From Pseudomonas syringae (lineage in GTDB: Bacteria > Pseudomonadota > Gammaproteobacteria > Pseudomonadales > Pseudomonadaceae), in contig NZ_CP066265.1 in NCBI RefSeq assembly GCF_023278085.1, positions 481,001-545,000 on the forward strand: 64,000 nt of DNA. Direction: 5' to 3'. The notes under the pieces are model-generated. The model ran no database searches, was not told the origin of the DNA, and saw nothing but the letters and a program-made list of their open reading frames with translations. Position numbers and translations under genes: made by a program. Positions 46,743 to 55,483 of this stretch are shown here, piece by piece (the stretch's first letter is position 1; each line of letters starts with the position of its first letter).

Positions 46743-48620
46743 GTGGATTATCCCAAGAGTGTGCCAAGCGTAGGCTTGGTCAGCGGCAAATTTGTAGATG
46801 AAAACCCGACTACCGGCACGCCGGGTTCGCTGATTCCGGCGGCATGGGGGAACTCGGTGACGCAGGAGATTTTGAATGTGATCCTGGGTGCCGGTCTGGT
46901 GCCCAATGAGGAGGATGTCACCCAGTTGCACAGGGCCATCCTTGGCTTGGCGGCATCGGATTACAAAAAGTCCGTGCGCTGCGCAACGACAGTGTCCATC
47001 GGGCTGAGCGGCTTGCAGACCATCGATGATGTTGCCTTGGCCGCGGGCGACCGGGTGCTGGTCAAGAATCAGGATACTCCGTCGCAAAACTGGATTTATC
47101 TGGCGGCGGCAGGTGCCTGGACACGTGCGCAGGATGCGAACGAAAGCACCGAGTGCACGCCGGGTCATCTGGTGCCGGTGCAGGCCGGCACGAAAAACGC
47201 GGGCACCGTATGGCAGCTGGTTAATACGACAGTGCCGGTGCTGGGTACAACTGACCTTGCGTTCGAGCGTCTGCTGGGACGCAGTGGTGTGGCTGCGGGT
47301 GATTACGCTCGGGTCAAAGTCAATAAATATGGGCAGGTGGAAGAGGGGAGTAATCCGACAACACTTAGCGGTAATGGTATTTCGGATGCGTACACCAAGG
47401 CCGAGGCCGACCTGCGCGATCTTCAGCGGCCGCTGCGAGATTCCATTACCTATGTGGGTCTGGCCAACAATAAGCCTGATGCGCCTTATATGCGCCGTGA
47501 GTCAGATGGTGCTCTGGTTGCCCTGCAACCGAGCCTGGGATTCACTCCGGTACAACAAGGAGGAGGTACCGGTCAGCTAGACAACAAGGTGAAGATCGGC
47601 TGGTCGAATAACGGCCTCAAAGCGATGGTCGATGCTACGGATCTTGGCAATCTTTGGTATGCCAACAACTTTAAACCCACTGACAAAGCCGACTGGGGTA
47701 CTACGCTTGCGGCCTATAGAATCAGCGATGCTTACACCAAAGCAGAAGTGTATGCCAAAGGCGAAGTCGATTCGCGATTGGGCAGCAGGGCGCTAGCCGA
47801 CGCCATCTCCTATGTGGGGCTGGCAGGCGGAGATCTGGGGCAGCCTTACATGCGACGGTCTTCTGACTCTGCCACCTGCTGGCTTCAAACCAAGTTGGGA
47901 TACACGCCTGTTCAACAAGGCACAGGCGCTGGGCAGTTCAATAATGTTGTGAAGATAGGCTGGTCGGACAGTGGTCTTAAAGTGACCGTTGATGAAACTG
48001 ACATGGGCAATCTCTGGTATGCCAAGAACTTTAATCCAGACAACAAGGCCAACTGGGGCACAACGCTTGCTGCCTACCGTATCGCTGATGCTTACACAAA
48101 GGCTGAAAGTGATCTCCGTGACTCTCAGCGACCGTTGGCGGATTCCATAACCAATATCGGCTTTGCCGGTAATAACACAAACCTGCCTTACATGCGTAGA
48201 GCATCGGATGGTGCGGTTTATTACCTGCAGCCTCGACTGAACTTTAATCCGGTACAACAAGGCACCGGTGTCGGGCAGCTCGCCAACGAGATAAAAATCG
48301 GTTATGACGGTTATAACCCTCGAATTACTGTAGATGCGACCGACTTCGGTTGGATTATGCATGAAAAAAATCTTATGTCGTTTGTCGGCGCGCAAGGAGC
48401 GGGCGCAGTAGGCACGTATGCGCTCCTCCTGATAGGCGGCGGTGCGTCAAATGTTCCTTTCAATCCGGGAGAACTTATAGCCGGTGCCTCGTGCCTGTTT
48501 TCCGCCGCCTCCTCACATGCTGCGGGTACGCCGAGCGGTACATGGCGTCTCATGGGATATGTTCAGGACCGAAATCTGGACGCAACTAACTCTGTCACTA
48601 TTTGCTTGAGGGTTTCTTGA
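46743..48620 (+). CDS. tail fibre, receptor-binding protein of the tailocin
   Basis: A 625-residue fibre deciding which strains are killed. It starts at GTG 46743 (gagga 7 nt upstream); an ATG 2 bp earlier is in the wrong frame and yields only ten codons. The N-terminal 70 residues (DYPKSVPSVGLVSGKFVDEN) are the baseplate attachment region. Three repeats of about 115 residues follow, beginning near 214, 328 and 446, each with SDAYTKAE-like, YMRR, FTPVQQG and KIGW blocks. Residues from about 545 form a separate C-terminal domain, probably contacting LPS. Base use becomes more AT-rich toward the end. Confidence 0.9.
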   Translation: MDYPKSVPSVGLVSGKFVDENPTTGTPGSLIPAAWGNSVTQEILNVILGAGLVPNEEDVTQLHRAILGLAASDYKKSVRCATTVSIGLSGLQTIDDVALAAGDRVLVKNQDTPSQNWIYLAAAGAWTRAQDANESTECTPGHLVPVQAGTKNAGTVWQLVNTTVPVLGTTDLAFERLLGRSGVAAGDYARVKVNKYGQVEEGSNPTTLSGNGISDAYTKAEADLRDLQRPLRDSITYVGLANNKPDAPYMRRESDGALVALQPSLGFTPVQQGGGTGQLDNKVKIGWSNNGLKAMVDATDLGNLWYANNFKPTDKADWGTTLAAYRISDAYTKAEVYAKGEVDSRLGSRALADAISYVGLAGGDLGQPYMRRSSDSATCWLQTKLGYTPVQQGTGAGQFNNVVKIGWSDSGLKVTVDETDMGNLWYAKNFNPDNKANWGTTLAAYRIADAYTKAESDLRDSQRPLADSITNIGFAGNNTNLPYMRRASDGAVYYLQPRLNFNPVQQGTGVGQLANEIKIGYDGYNPRITVDATDFGWIMHEKNLMSFVGAQGAGAVGTYALLLIGGGASNVPFNPGELIAGASCLFSAASSHAAGTPSGTWRLMGYVQDRNLDATNSVTICLRVS

Positions 48621-48621
48621 T

Positions 48622-49143
48622 ATGGTTACTTTGAAAAGTGCGCGTAATCCATCCTGGAACGCCAAGCGCACCATGATTACGCTGGATGCAATATTCGTAG
48701 AAACGGAGGATACGTTAGGAGAGATTCCATTTTCGTCTTCTCCAGACGACAGTGCAGTTCACGGGCGTGAAATTTATGAAAGAGCCTATGCTGGAGAGTT
48801 TGGCGATATTGCGGAGCCAGCAGAGACAGAAGTGCTATCGTCTTTTATGCTTCAGCGCAACGCTGAGTCGTCTTTAGCAACAGCGAAAATAAATGCGTTA
48901 CAAACTTCTCTAGAAATCGTCCAGGACGCAGTAGATCTGGAGAATGCAAATACCTCGCAAATTGATAGTGTCCCGCAACTGAAGGCGGAGCTTGATGCCT
49001 GGAGAACCTACAGGGTGCGTCTCGCGCAGATGGAGTCGCAAGCTGGATTCCCGCTCTCGGTCAAATGGCCAGAGCCGCCTGCACAACCTTTCATTTCTTC
49101 GCTTTCAGAAGATTCAGGCGTAAACGAAACGTCGGCTGAGTAA
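48622..49143 (+). CDS. tail fibre assembly chaperone
   Basis: A 173-residue protein in the Mu U-gene position, directly after the fibre (1-bp gap). The C-terminal part (LDAWRTYRVRLAQMESQAGF, then WPEPPAQP) is the classic phage tail-fibre-assembly signature. Codon use is clearly more AT-rich than the baseplate genes, matching the end of the fibre, so the two probably travel as one exchangeable specificity cassette. Confidence 0.88.
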   Translation: MVTLKSARNPSWNAKRTMITLDAIFVETEDTLGEIPFSSSPDDSAVHGREIYERAYAGEFGDIAEPAETEVLSSFMLQRNAESSLATAKINALQTSLEIVQDAVDLENANTSQIDSVPQLKAELDAWRTYRVRLAQMESQAGFPLSVKWPEPPAQPFISSLSEDSGVNETSAE

Positions 49144-49251
49144 CGCTGACATGAAATCGTGTTGTTAGACGCCATTCACTTGGCCTTCAAACGGGAGGGT
49201 TTCATCGACTCAGGGTGCGGGTTTAGTTCTGCAATCCCTATAGGAGGACCA

Positions 49252-49797
49252 ATGCCTATCAACCAGCAACAACTATTACAAATCCTCCCCAACGCCGGCC
49301 CTCAAGCCGGCGTTTTCGTTCCTGCGCTCAACATCGCCATGACCCGTTACTCCATTAACACCCGCCTGCGTATCGCCGGGTTCATCGCCCAGGTCGGGCA
49401 TGAGTCCGGGCAGCTTCGTTATGTGCGCGAGCTGGGCAGCGACAGCTACCTGGCGAAGTACGACACCGGGCAGTTGGCGTTGCGTCTGGGCAACACGTCA
49501 GAGGCAGACGGCGACGGCCAGCTGTATCGGGGCCGTGGGCTGATTCAGGTGACGGGGCGGGCGAATTATGAGGCGTGCGGGGAGGCGCTCGGGCTGGACT
49601 TGCTTGGCCAGCCGCAACTGCTCGAACAGCCAGACCACGCCGCCATGTCGGCCGCGTGGTTCTGGGATCGGGCCAACCTCAATGTGCTCGCTGACAAGGG
49701 CGACTTTCTGATGATCACCCGGCGCATCAACGGTGGCACCAATGGCCTGGCGGATCGACAATTGCTCTATCAGCGGGCGCTGGAGGTGCTGCCATGA
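49252..49797 (+). CDS. GH19-family endolysin
   Basis: A 181-residue chitinase-like (glycoside hydrolase family 19) lysozyme that would cut the producing cell's peptidoglycan to release tailocins. Motifs: AGFIAQVGHESGQLRYVREL with the catalytic Glu, and LYRGRGLIQVTGRANYEACG. ATG 49252 has AGGAGG 5 nt upstream; the frame is open further upstream, but that part lacks signals. It lacks a signal peptide, so a holin is needed. Overlaps the Rz-like gene by 4 bp. Confidence 0.93.
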   Translation: MPINQQQLLQILPNAGPQAGVFVPALNIAMTRYSINTRLRIAGFIAQVGHESGQLRYVRELGSDSYLAKYDTGQLALRLGNTSEADGDGQLYRGRGLIQVTGRANYEACGEALGLDLLGQPQLLEQPDHAAMSAAWFWDRANLNVLADKGDFLMITRRINGGTNGLADRQLLYQRALEVLP

Positions 49798-50303
49798 AAG
49801 CGCTGGAGGTGCGCTTCCTGATCCTGGCGTTCGTGCTGGGTTCGGGGTTGGGCATGTGGGTTGCCTGGACGTGGCAGGCGACCCGCTATGGCCTGCAACT
49901 GTCCGCGCAACAGCTGACCTGGCAGCGCGAGCGCGAGCAGGCGGCACTGGCGGTGATCGATTGGCAGAACGCCGAACAGTCCCGAAGGCGGGCGCTGGAG
50001 GTTCGTCTGCACGACAGCGACACAACCATTCACAAGGAGTTGAGCGATGCACAGACCTCTCAAGCCCGTTTGCGCGACCGTCTGGCTACTGCTGATCTGC
50101 GGTTGTCAGTCCTCCTCGCCAGCCCTTCCATTGGCGATGCAATGCCAGCCGCCGCCGACGCCAGCGGCATGGTTCATGGAAGCCCGCGAGGCGAACTTGA
50201 CCCAGCGGCTGCTGGACGAATTGTCGCCATCACCGATTACGGCGATCAAGGATTGATCGCCTTGAAGGCCTGCCAAGCCTATGTGCGCGAGATTGCACAT
50301 TGA
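49794..50303 (+). CDS. Rz-like inner-membrane spanin
   Basis: A 169-residue protein with an N-terminal membrane anchor (FLILAFVLGSGLGMWVAW, residues 8-25) and a long periplasmic helical region (about 35-110), as expected of an i-spanin. It would join the outer-membrane partner Rz1, encoded within it in another frame, to disrupt the outer membrane at lysis. Its ATG overlaps the endolysin stop. Confidence 0.82.
   Translation: MKALEVRFLILAFVLGSGLGMWVAWTWQATRYGLQLSAQQLTWQREREQAALAVIDWQNAEQSRRRALEVRLHDSDTTIHKELSDAQTSQARLRDRLATADLRLSVLLASPSIGDAMPAAADASGMVHGSPRGELDPAAAGRIVAITDYGDQGLIALKACQAYVREIAH
50047..50256 (+). CDS. Rz1-like outer-membrane lipoprotein spanin, nested in Rz
   Basis: A 69-residue frame lying wholly inside the Rz-like gene, shifted +1. 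The N-terminus MHRPLKPVCATVWLLLICGC is a lipoprotein signal with lipobox ICGC. The mature peptide is short and Pro-rich (CQPPPTPAAWF), as in Rz1 proteins. GAG TTG AGCG upstream gives a plausible ribosome binding site. This nested design is the lambda Rz/Rz1 arrangement. Confidence 0.85.
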   Translation: MHRPLKPVCATVWLLLICGCQSSSPALPLAMQCQPPPTPAAWFMEAREANLTQRLLDELSPSPITAIKD

Positions 50304-50715
50304 TGTTCCTTTCGGCTCCTCATCCTAGGCCATCGTGCCCCCGCCTGAATCCCGCCTCCGCAAGGAGGTGCGGCCCTCTTTCGAGCCTTTGACGGCTTAT
50401 CAATCGGTCCTGCCCGGTACTTTCATATTGCACCGGCTGATTCGGTACGCTAATGTCCCGAAACGTACCGATGAGACCCCTCCGTGACGATTGTCAGCAA
50501 ACTCTTGATGCGCGTTATCAAGGCTCACGCCCGTTGGCGTTGGCGCGCCTGACTATTTCCTTGCCGGCCCTGCCGGACCCGTACCTGAATGCCTTCGATG
50601 TGTGCTGCTTTTTGCCCTGGTCACCTCAAGCCGTGTGGCTGAAGAGGGGACGCATGAGTGACGCAGAATCCGGAAGGCTTGAATCAAGTCAGTCAATCAA
50701 AAGGTTGATAGCAAA
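50304..50715 (+). promoter_or_regulatory. trpG leader and attenuator region
   Basis: 412 bp between the tailocin lysis genes and trpG. It contains the 22-codon leader peptide (50484-50552), followed by ccgg(ccctg)ccgg (50564-50576) and a run gctgctttttgccc (from about 50601), then about 100 bp up to trpG. No strong terminator closes the tailocin operon here; cctccgcaaggagg near 50355 is a short stem without a U-run. Longer open frames across this stretch are not credible genes. Confidence 0.7.
50484..50552 (+). CDS. trpL: trpGDC leader peptide
   Basis: A 22-residue frame starting at GTG, MTIVSKLLMRVIKAHARWRW then RA (first codon read as Met), with Trp codons at positions 18 and 20. It aligns residue for residue with the last 22 codons of gph upstream of trpE (Trp at 8, 18 and 20; position 8 here is TTG Leu). 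Upstream ribosome binding is weak (gagacccctcc). Typical of ribosome-mediated attenuation by tryptophan; trpE and trpGDC attenuation has been described in P. putida (recalled). Confidence 0.72.
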   Translation: MTIVSKLLMRVIKAHARWRWRA

Positions 50716-51315
50716 ATGTTGCTGATGATCGATAACTACGACTCCTTTACCTACAACGTCGTGCAGTACCTCGGTGAGCTGGGGGCAGACGTCAAAGTCA
50801 TTCGCAATGACGAACTGACCATCGCCCAGATCGAAGCCCTGAACCCCGAGCGCATCGTGGTCTCGCCTGGCCCGTGCACGCCCAATGAAGCCGGCGTCTC
50901 GCTTGACGTGATCAATCACTTCGCGGGCAAGTTGCCGATTCTGGGTGTCTGCCTGGGGCACCAGTCCATCGGTCAGGCGTTCGGCGGCGACGTGGTGCGC
51001 GCGCGTCAGGTGATGCATGGCAAGACCAGCCCTGTCATCCACGAAGACGGCGGTGTCTTTGAAGGCCTGAATCATCCGTTGGTGGTAACCCGCTACCACT
51101 CGCTGGTGGTCAAACGCGATACGCTGCCCGAGTGTCTGGAAGTGACGGCGTGGACTGCGCTGGAAGACGGCTCGGTCGACGAGATCATGGGCTTGCGCCA
51201 CAAGACATTGAACGTCGAGGGCGTGCAGTTTCACCCCGAGTCGATCCTGACCGAGCAGGGTCACGAGTTGTTCGCCAACTTCCTCAAACAGAGCGGCGGC
51301 CAGCGTCAGGGCTAA
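50716..51315 (+). CDS. trpG: anthranilate synthase component II (glutamine amidotransferase)
   Basis: Supplies ammonia from glutamine to TrpE. The 199-residue class I amidotransferase has the nucleophile Cys79 in [11 protein letters not shown], the oxyanion motif [11 protein letters not shown], and the catalytic His and Glu in [13 protein letters not shown]. First gene of trpGDC. trpD follows after 8 bp. Confidence 0.97.
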   Translation: MLLMIDNYDSFTYNVVQYLGELGADVKVIRNDELTIAQIEALNPERIVVSPGPCTPNEAGVSLDVINHFAGKLPILGVCLGHQSIGQAFGGDVVRARQVMHGKTSPVIHEDGGVFEGLNHPLVVTRYHSLVVKRDTLPECLEVTAWTALEDGSVDEIMGLRHKTLNVEGVQFHPESILTEQGHELFANFLKQSGGQRQG

Positions 51316-51323
51316 GGACTTTT

Positions 51324-52385
51324 ATGAATACCCCGATGAATATCAAAAGCGCGCTGAACCGCGTGGTCAACCAGCTGGACCTGACCACTGCCGAGATGAG
51401 CGACGTGATGCGCGAAATCATGACCGGGCAATGCACCGACGCGCAGACGGGTGCGTTCCTGATGGGCATGCGCATGAAAAGCGAAACCATCGACGAAATC
51501 GTCGGCGCGGTGTCGGTCATGCGCGAGCTGGCGGACAAGGTCGAGCTGAAGACGCTCGACGGTGTTGTCGATATCGTCGGCACCGGTGGTGATGGCGCGA
51601 ACATTTTCAACGTGTCCACGGCGTCGGCTTTTGTCATTGCCGCCGCTGGCTGCACGGTGGCCAAACATGGCAATCGCGCGGTGTCCGGCAAGAGCGGCAG
51701 TGCCGACTTGCTGGAGGCTGCAGGCGTGTACCTGAACCTGACGCCTGTTCAGGTGGCGCGCTGCATTGACAGCGTTGGTATCGGTTTCATGTTTGCCCAG
51801 TCTCATCACAGTGCCATGAAACACACGGCCGGGCCGCGCCGTGAACTGGGGCTGCGGACATTGTTCAACATGCTTGGCCCATTGACCAATCCGGCTGGCG
51901 TTCGCCATCAGATCGTCGGTGTGTTCAATCAGGCGCTGTGCCGTCCGCTGGCTGAAGTGCTGCTGCGTCTGGGCAGCAAGCATGTGCTGGTGGTGCATTC
52001 ACAGGACGGGCTGGACGAGTTCAGCCTGGCCGCGCCGACCTTCGTTGCCGAGCTGAAGAACGGCGAAGTGACTGAGTACTGGGTGCATCCGGAAGAATTG
52101 GGTATCAAGAGCCAGAGCCTTTACGGTCTCGCTGTTGAAAGCCCTGCGCAGTCGCTGGAATTGATCCGCGACGCGTTGGGACGACGCAAGACCGAGAACG
52201 GGCAGAAGGCTGCGGAAATGATCGTACTCAATGCCGGCGCCGCGCTTTATGCGGCTGATCACGCCACCAGCCTGAAAGAGGGCGTGGCGTTGGCACACGA
52301 TGCACTGCATACCGGCCTCGCGCGGGAAAAACTGGAAGAGTTGGGTGCCTTCACGGCGGTATTCAAGCAGGAGAACGAAGCATGA
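51324..52385 (+). CDS. trpD: anthranilate phosphoribosyltransferase
   Basis: Transfers phosphoribose from PRPP to anthranilate. The 353-residue protein shows [18 protein letters not shown] (PRPP loop), [18 protein letters not shown], and [11 protein letters not shown] with [17 protein letters not shown] 51324 has AAGGA 5 nt upstream; an internal ATG (51336) would give the common 349-residue form. The stop overlaps trpC by 4 bp. Confidence 0.97.
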   Translation: MNTPMNIKSALNRVVNQLDLTTAEMSDVMREIMTGQCTDAQTGAFLMGMRMKSETIDEIVGAVSVMRELADKVELKTLDGVVDIVGTGGDGANIFNVSTASAFVIAAAGCTVAKHGNRAVSGKSGSADLLEAAGVYLNLTPVQVARCIDSVGIGFMFAQSHHSAMKHTAGPRRELGLRTLFNMLGPLTNPAGVRHQIVGVFNQALCRPLAEVLLRLGSKHVLVVHSQDGLDEFSLAAPTFVAELKNGEVTEYWVHPEELGIKSQSLYGLAVESPAQSLELIRDALGRRKTENGQKAAEMIVLNAGAALYAADHATSLKEGVALAHDALHTGLAREKLEELGAFTAVFKQENEA

Positions 52386-53218
52386 GTGTGCCAACCGTAC
52401 TGGAAAAGATCCTGGCTCGAAAAGCCGAAGAAGTCGCGGCCCGTCGTTCGATCGTGAGCCTGGCCGAGCTGGAACAGCAGGCTGCCAAGGCAGACGCGCC
52501 GCGTGGTTTCGCCAGCGCAATGATTAGCCAGGTCAAGCTGAAACAGCCTGCCGTCATTGCCGAGATCAAGAAGGCGTCGCCGAGCAAAGGCGTCATCCGG
52601 GAAAACTTCCTGCCGGCCGAAATCGCCAGAAGTTATCAGGCGGGTGGCGCGACCTGTCTTTCCGTGCTGACCGATGTCGATTTCTTTCAGGGCTCCGATG
52701 CCTATCTGCAAGAAGCGCGTGCGGCGTGCAGCCTGCCGGTGATCCGCAAGGATTTCATGATCGACCCGTATCAGGTGATCGAAGCGCGTGCCTTGGGCGC
52801 GGACTGCATTCTGTTGATTGTGTCGGCGCTGGACGACGTGCGCATGGCCGAACTGGCCGCTGTCGCCAAAAGTGTCGGCCTGGATGTGCTGGTCGAGGTG
52901 CATGACGGCGACGAGCTGGAGCGCGCGCTGAAAACGCTCGATACCAAACTGGTGGGAATTAACAATCGTAATCTTCACACCTTCGACGTGAGCCTCGAAA
53001 CCACGCTGGATCTGCTGCCGCGTATTCCACGTGACCGCATCGTGATCACTGAAAGCGGTATTCTCAATCGGGCCGACGTCGAGCTGATGGAAATCAGTGA
53101 TGTCTATGCGTTTCTGGTAGGTGAAGCCTTCATGCGTGCTGAAAAGCCGGGTGCAGAGTTGCAGCGCTTGTTCTTCCCGGAGCGCAAGCCAGCGGTGAGC
53201 GTTTCCTCGACTGACTGA
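52382..53218 (+). CDS. trpC: indole-3-glycerol-phosphate synthase
   Basis: Closes the indole ring of carboxyphenylamino-deoxyribulose phosphate. The 278-residue stand-alone TrpC barrel has [15 protein letters not shown] with the catalytic Lys, [37 protein letters not shown] and ITESGI. Not fused to TrpF, as usual in pseudomonads. Last trp gene in this operon. Confidence 0.97.
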   Translation: MSVPTVLEKILARKAEEVAARRSIVSLAELEQQAAKADAPRGFASAMISQVKLKQPAVIAEIKKASPSKGVIRENFLPAEIARSYQAGGATCLSVLTDVDFFQGSDAYLQEARAACSLPVIRKDFMIDPYQVIEARALGADCILLIVSALDDVRMAELAAVAKSVGLDVLVEVHDGDELERALKTLDTKLVGINNRNLHTFDVSLETTLDLLPRIPRDRIVITESGILNRADVELMEISDVYAFLVGEAFMRAEKPGAELQRLFFPERKPAVSVSSTD

Positions 53219-53251
53219 TGGTTTTGAACCGAGCACACGCTGAGGTCCGGC

Positions 53252-53947
53252 ATGCAAGACCCGATTATCGATATCTGTGTCGAACAAGGCCTGCAGGCCG
53301 AGCAGGATCTGTTGGCTTCAGTCTGTGCGGGTGTTGCAGAGCATGGGCTGCTGCTGTGGCGACCCACTGATCGGGCGCTGGTCATGCCGCGACGCATGAG
53401 CCGCTTGCCGGGCTTTGTCGAAGCGAGTGAAACCCTGGCCGACAATGGGTGGCCTGTGTTGTTGCGGGAAACCGGTGGTGAACCCGTACCGCAATCTCAT
53501 GCGACAGTGAATATCGCGTTGGTCTACGCGCAGCCGCAAGCGGACGCTGATCGGGACCGGATCGAAACCGCTTATCTGCGCCTGTGTCAGCCTGTTCTGG
53601 ATCTGCTGGTCGAACTCGGTGGTCAGGCGTCGTTGGGCGAGGTGGCCGGCGCATTCTGCGACGGTCGCTTCAACGTCAATCTCGATGGTCGAAAGATGGT
53701 CGGAACTGCCCAGCGCTGGCGTCAGAGCCAGGGTGGAACGCGTCCGGTAGTGCTGGCACATGGTGCCTTGTTGCTGGATGACGAGCGTGTGCAGATGGTG
53801 GCGGCAGTCAATCGCTTCAATGAACTGTGCGAACTTGAACAACGTGTGCTAGCCGACAGCCACATTGCCCTGCACGAAGCGTTTCCCGGTGCAGAGGTTC
53901 TAACGCGTCTGGCGCAGGCCTACCGGCATCTGCTTTCAGAACTCTGA
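53252..53947 (+). CDS. LplA-like biotin/lipoate A/B ligase family protein
   Basis: A 231-residue protein with the BPL/LplA/LipB fold. RETGGEPVPQSHATVNIALV corresponds to the RRxGGGxVxHDxGNxN region of lipoate ligases but is diverged (GGEPVPQSH). FNVNLDGRKMVGTAQRWRQS retains the conserved Lys of the GRKIxGTAQ motif. It lacks the C-terminal accessory domain of E. coli LplA, so it may be an octanoyl- or lipoyltransferase instead. It lies 33 bp after trpC, possibly co-transcribed, without a clear link to tryptophan. Confidence 0.8.
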   Translation: MQDPIIDICVEQGLQAEQDLLASVCAGVAEHGLLLWRPTDRALVMPRRMSRLPGFVEASETLADNGWPVLLRETGGEPVPQSHATVNIALVYAQPQADADRDRIETAYLRLCQPVLDLLVELGGQASLGEVAGAFCDGRFNVNLDGRKMVGTAQRWRQSQGGTRPVVLAHGALLLDDERVQMVAAVNRFNELCELEQRVLADSHIALHEAFPGAEVLTRLAQAYRHLLSEL

Positions 53948-53962
53948 ATATCCAACCCGGTC

Positions 53963-54607
53963 TCAGCGGGTGCCGAAGACCACCATGGTCTTGCCTTTGA
54001 CGTTGACCAGGCTTTGTTCTTCCAGCGCCTTGAGTACGCGCCCGACCATTTCTCGCGAACAGCCCACGATACGACCGATCTCCTGCCGGGTGATCTTGAT
54101 CTGCATGCCGTCGGGGTGAGTCATGGCGTCAGGTTGCTTGCACAGGTCCAGCAGCGTGCGAGCCACGCGCCCGGTAACATCCAGAAACGCCAGATCACCT
54201 ACCTTGCGTGTGGTGTTGCGCAGACGTTCGGCCATCTGGCTGCCCAGCGCGTACAGAATGTCCGGCTCTTGCCGGGCCACTTCGCGAAACCTGTCGTAGG
54301 GGATTTCGGCGACTTCGCATTCGGTTTTGGCCCGTACCCACGCGCTGCGCATGGACTCTTGCCCCGGCAGTTCGAACAGGCCCAGCTCGCCGAAGAAGTC
54401 CCCGCTGTTGAGGTAAGCGACGATCATCTCCCGTCGTTCGTCATCTTCGATCAGCACCGTGACCGATCCCTTGAGAATGATGAACAACGATGCCGAGCGA
54501 TCGCCCGCGTTGATGATGTTGCTTTTTGCGGCGCACCGGCGACGTTCGGCATGCGGAAGCAGCTTCTCCAGAATGCTCGTTTTGGGTGTAGACGTTATTG
54601 CGACCAT
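53963..54607 (-). CDS. vfr: cAMP-responsive regulator Vfr (CRP family)
   Basis: A 214-residue CRP homologue. The N-terminal cyclic-nucleotide domain has the phosphate-binding [20 protein letters not shown], and the C-terminal HTH has [20 protein letters not shown]. Length and position beside trpC and speD match Vfr of P. aeruginosa, a global regulator of virulence and motility. Convergent with the LplA-like gene; the 211-bp region upstream is shared with the divergent OsmC gene. Confidence 0.95.
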   Translation of the reverse strand: MVAITSTPKTSILEKLLPHAERRRCAAKSNIINAGDRSASLFIILKGSVTVLIEDDERREMIVAYLNSGDFFGELGLFELPGQESMRSAWVRAKTECEVAEIPYDRFREVARQEPDILYALGSQMAERLRNTTRKVGDLAFLDVTGRVARTLLDLCKQPDAMTHPDGMQIKITRQEIGRIVGCSREMVGRVLKALEEQSLVNVKGKTMVVFGTR

Positions 54608-54818
54608 GCGTTACTTCCAAAATAAAGACTATGGCCAAATGGCATACCTGTAGGTATCGGCTGCACGTGCGTTCTCCGCAGCTTTTCGACGTTCACAGCG
54701 CGCGATTTGCGAATATTCCTACACGTTTGTCTCAAATCGCATTTTTGCTGGCACCTCAGGCCATCCCTTGACCCTGTGCTAAGCTGGCGACCCCTTTTTT
54801 TACAGTGGAGTCTTGGCG

Positions 54819-55241
54819 ATGAAGGCACGCATCCAATGGGCTGGCGAAGCCATGTTCCTCGGCGAATCCGGCAGTGGCCATGTGGTCGTAATGGACGGCC
54901 CGCCGGAAAGTGGCGGTCGCAATCTGGGCGTGCGTCCGATGGAAATGGTGCTGATCGGCCTGGGCGGCTGCAGCAACTATGACGTGGTCAGTATTCTCAA
55001 GAAGTCGCGTCAGCCAATCGAAAGCTGCGAAGCCTTTCTTGAGGCCGAGCGCGCAGACGAAGATCCGAAAGTGTTCACGAAGATTCATCTGCACTTCGTC
55101 GTCAAAGGCCGTGGCCTCAAGGAAGTGCAGGTCAAACGTGCCATCGAGCTGTCCGCAGAGAAGTACTGCTCGGCATCGATCATGCTCGGAAACGCGGGCG
55201 TGAAGATCACCCACGATTATGAAATTGTCGAACTGGGCTGA
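54819..55241 (+). CDS. OsmC family peroxiredoxin-like protein
   Basis: A 140-residue OsmC/Ohr-superfamily protein. The conserved Cys lies in IGLGGCSNYDVVSIL; the second family Cys is present as KYCSASIMLG. These proteins usually reduce organic hydroperoxides or respond to osmotic stress. ATG 54819 with GGAG 8 nt upstream; a TTG 6 bp earlier is not needed. Divergent from vfr. Confidence 0.9.
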   Translation: MKARIQWAGEAMFLGESGSGHVVVMDGPPESGGRNLGVRPMEMVLIGLGGCSNYDVVSILKKSRQPIESCEAFLEAERADEDPKVFTKIHLHFVVKGRGLKEVQVKRAIELSAEKYCSASIMLGNAGVKITHDYEIVELG

Positions 55242-55269
55242 GCCCCAGACATCCAACGATCATAAAAAC

Positions 55270-55321
55270 GGCGCACACTCTGGCAGACGGCTTCGGACGT
55301 CTGCATAATGCGCCACTTTTT
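55270..55321 (+). terminator. intrinsic terminator of the osmC-like gene
   Basis: A two-storey hairpin. The outer stem is ggcgca (55270-55275) / tgcgcc (55309-55314), the inner stem gcagacg (55283-55289) / cgtctgc (55298-55304), followed by actttttc. It lies 29 bp after the stop. Confidence 0.7.
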
Positions 55322-55483
55322 CAGGGCGCAGCGTGCATTGGTTTTCTGCTGGCAGCCCGAACAGACAACCAAAATCGCCAACGCGAAGAGGTGTTAACCG
55401 TCCTACGCAGATGAGCCGGGCTCACCTGACGGGCATGCTTGATCACGCGGCTGGCGCCGCACCCATATAGAGAGTTTTTAACG

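Noticed and set aside
33161..50303. intact prophage
   Set aside because: No integrase, attachment sites, terminase, portal, protease, capsid or replication genes; only tail, lysis and regulatory genes.
50453..50725. 90-codon frame before trpG
   Set aside because: Overlaps the leader peptide in another frame and runs into trpG; no ribosome binding site or family resemblance.
51132..51323. Longer TrpD start inside trpG
   Set aside because: The extension overlaps trpG in another frame and lacks a ribosome binding site; AAGGA precedes ATG 51324 instead.
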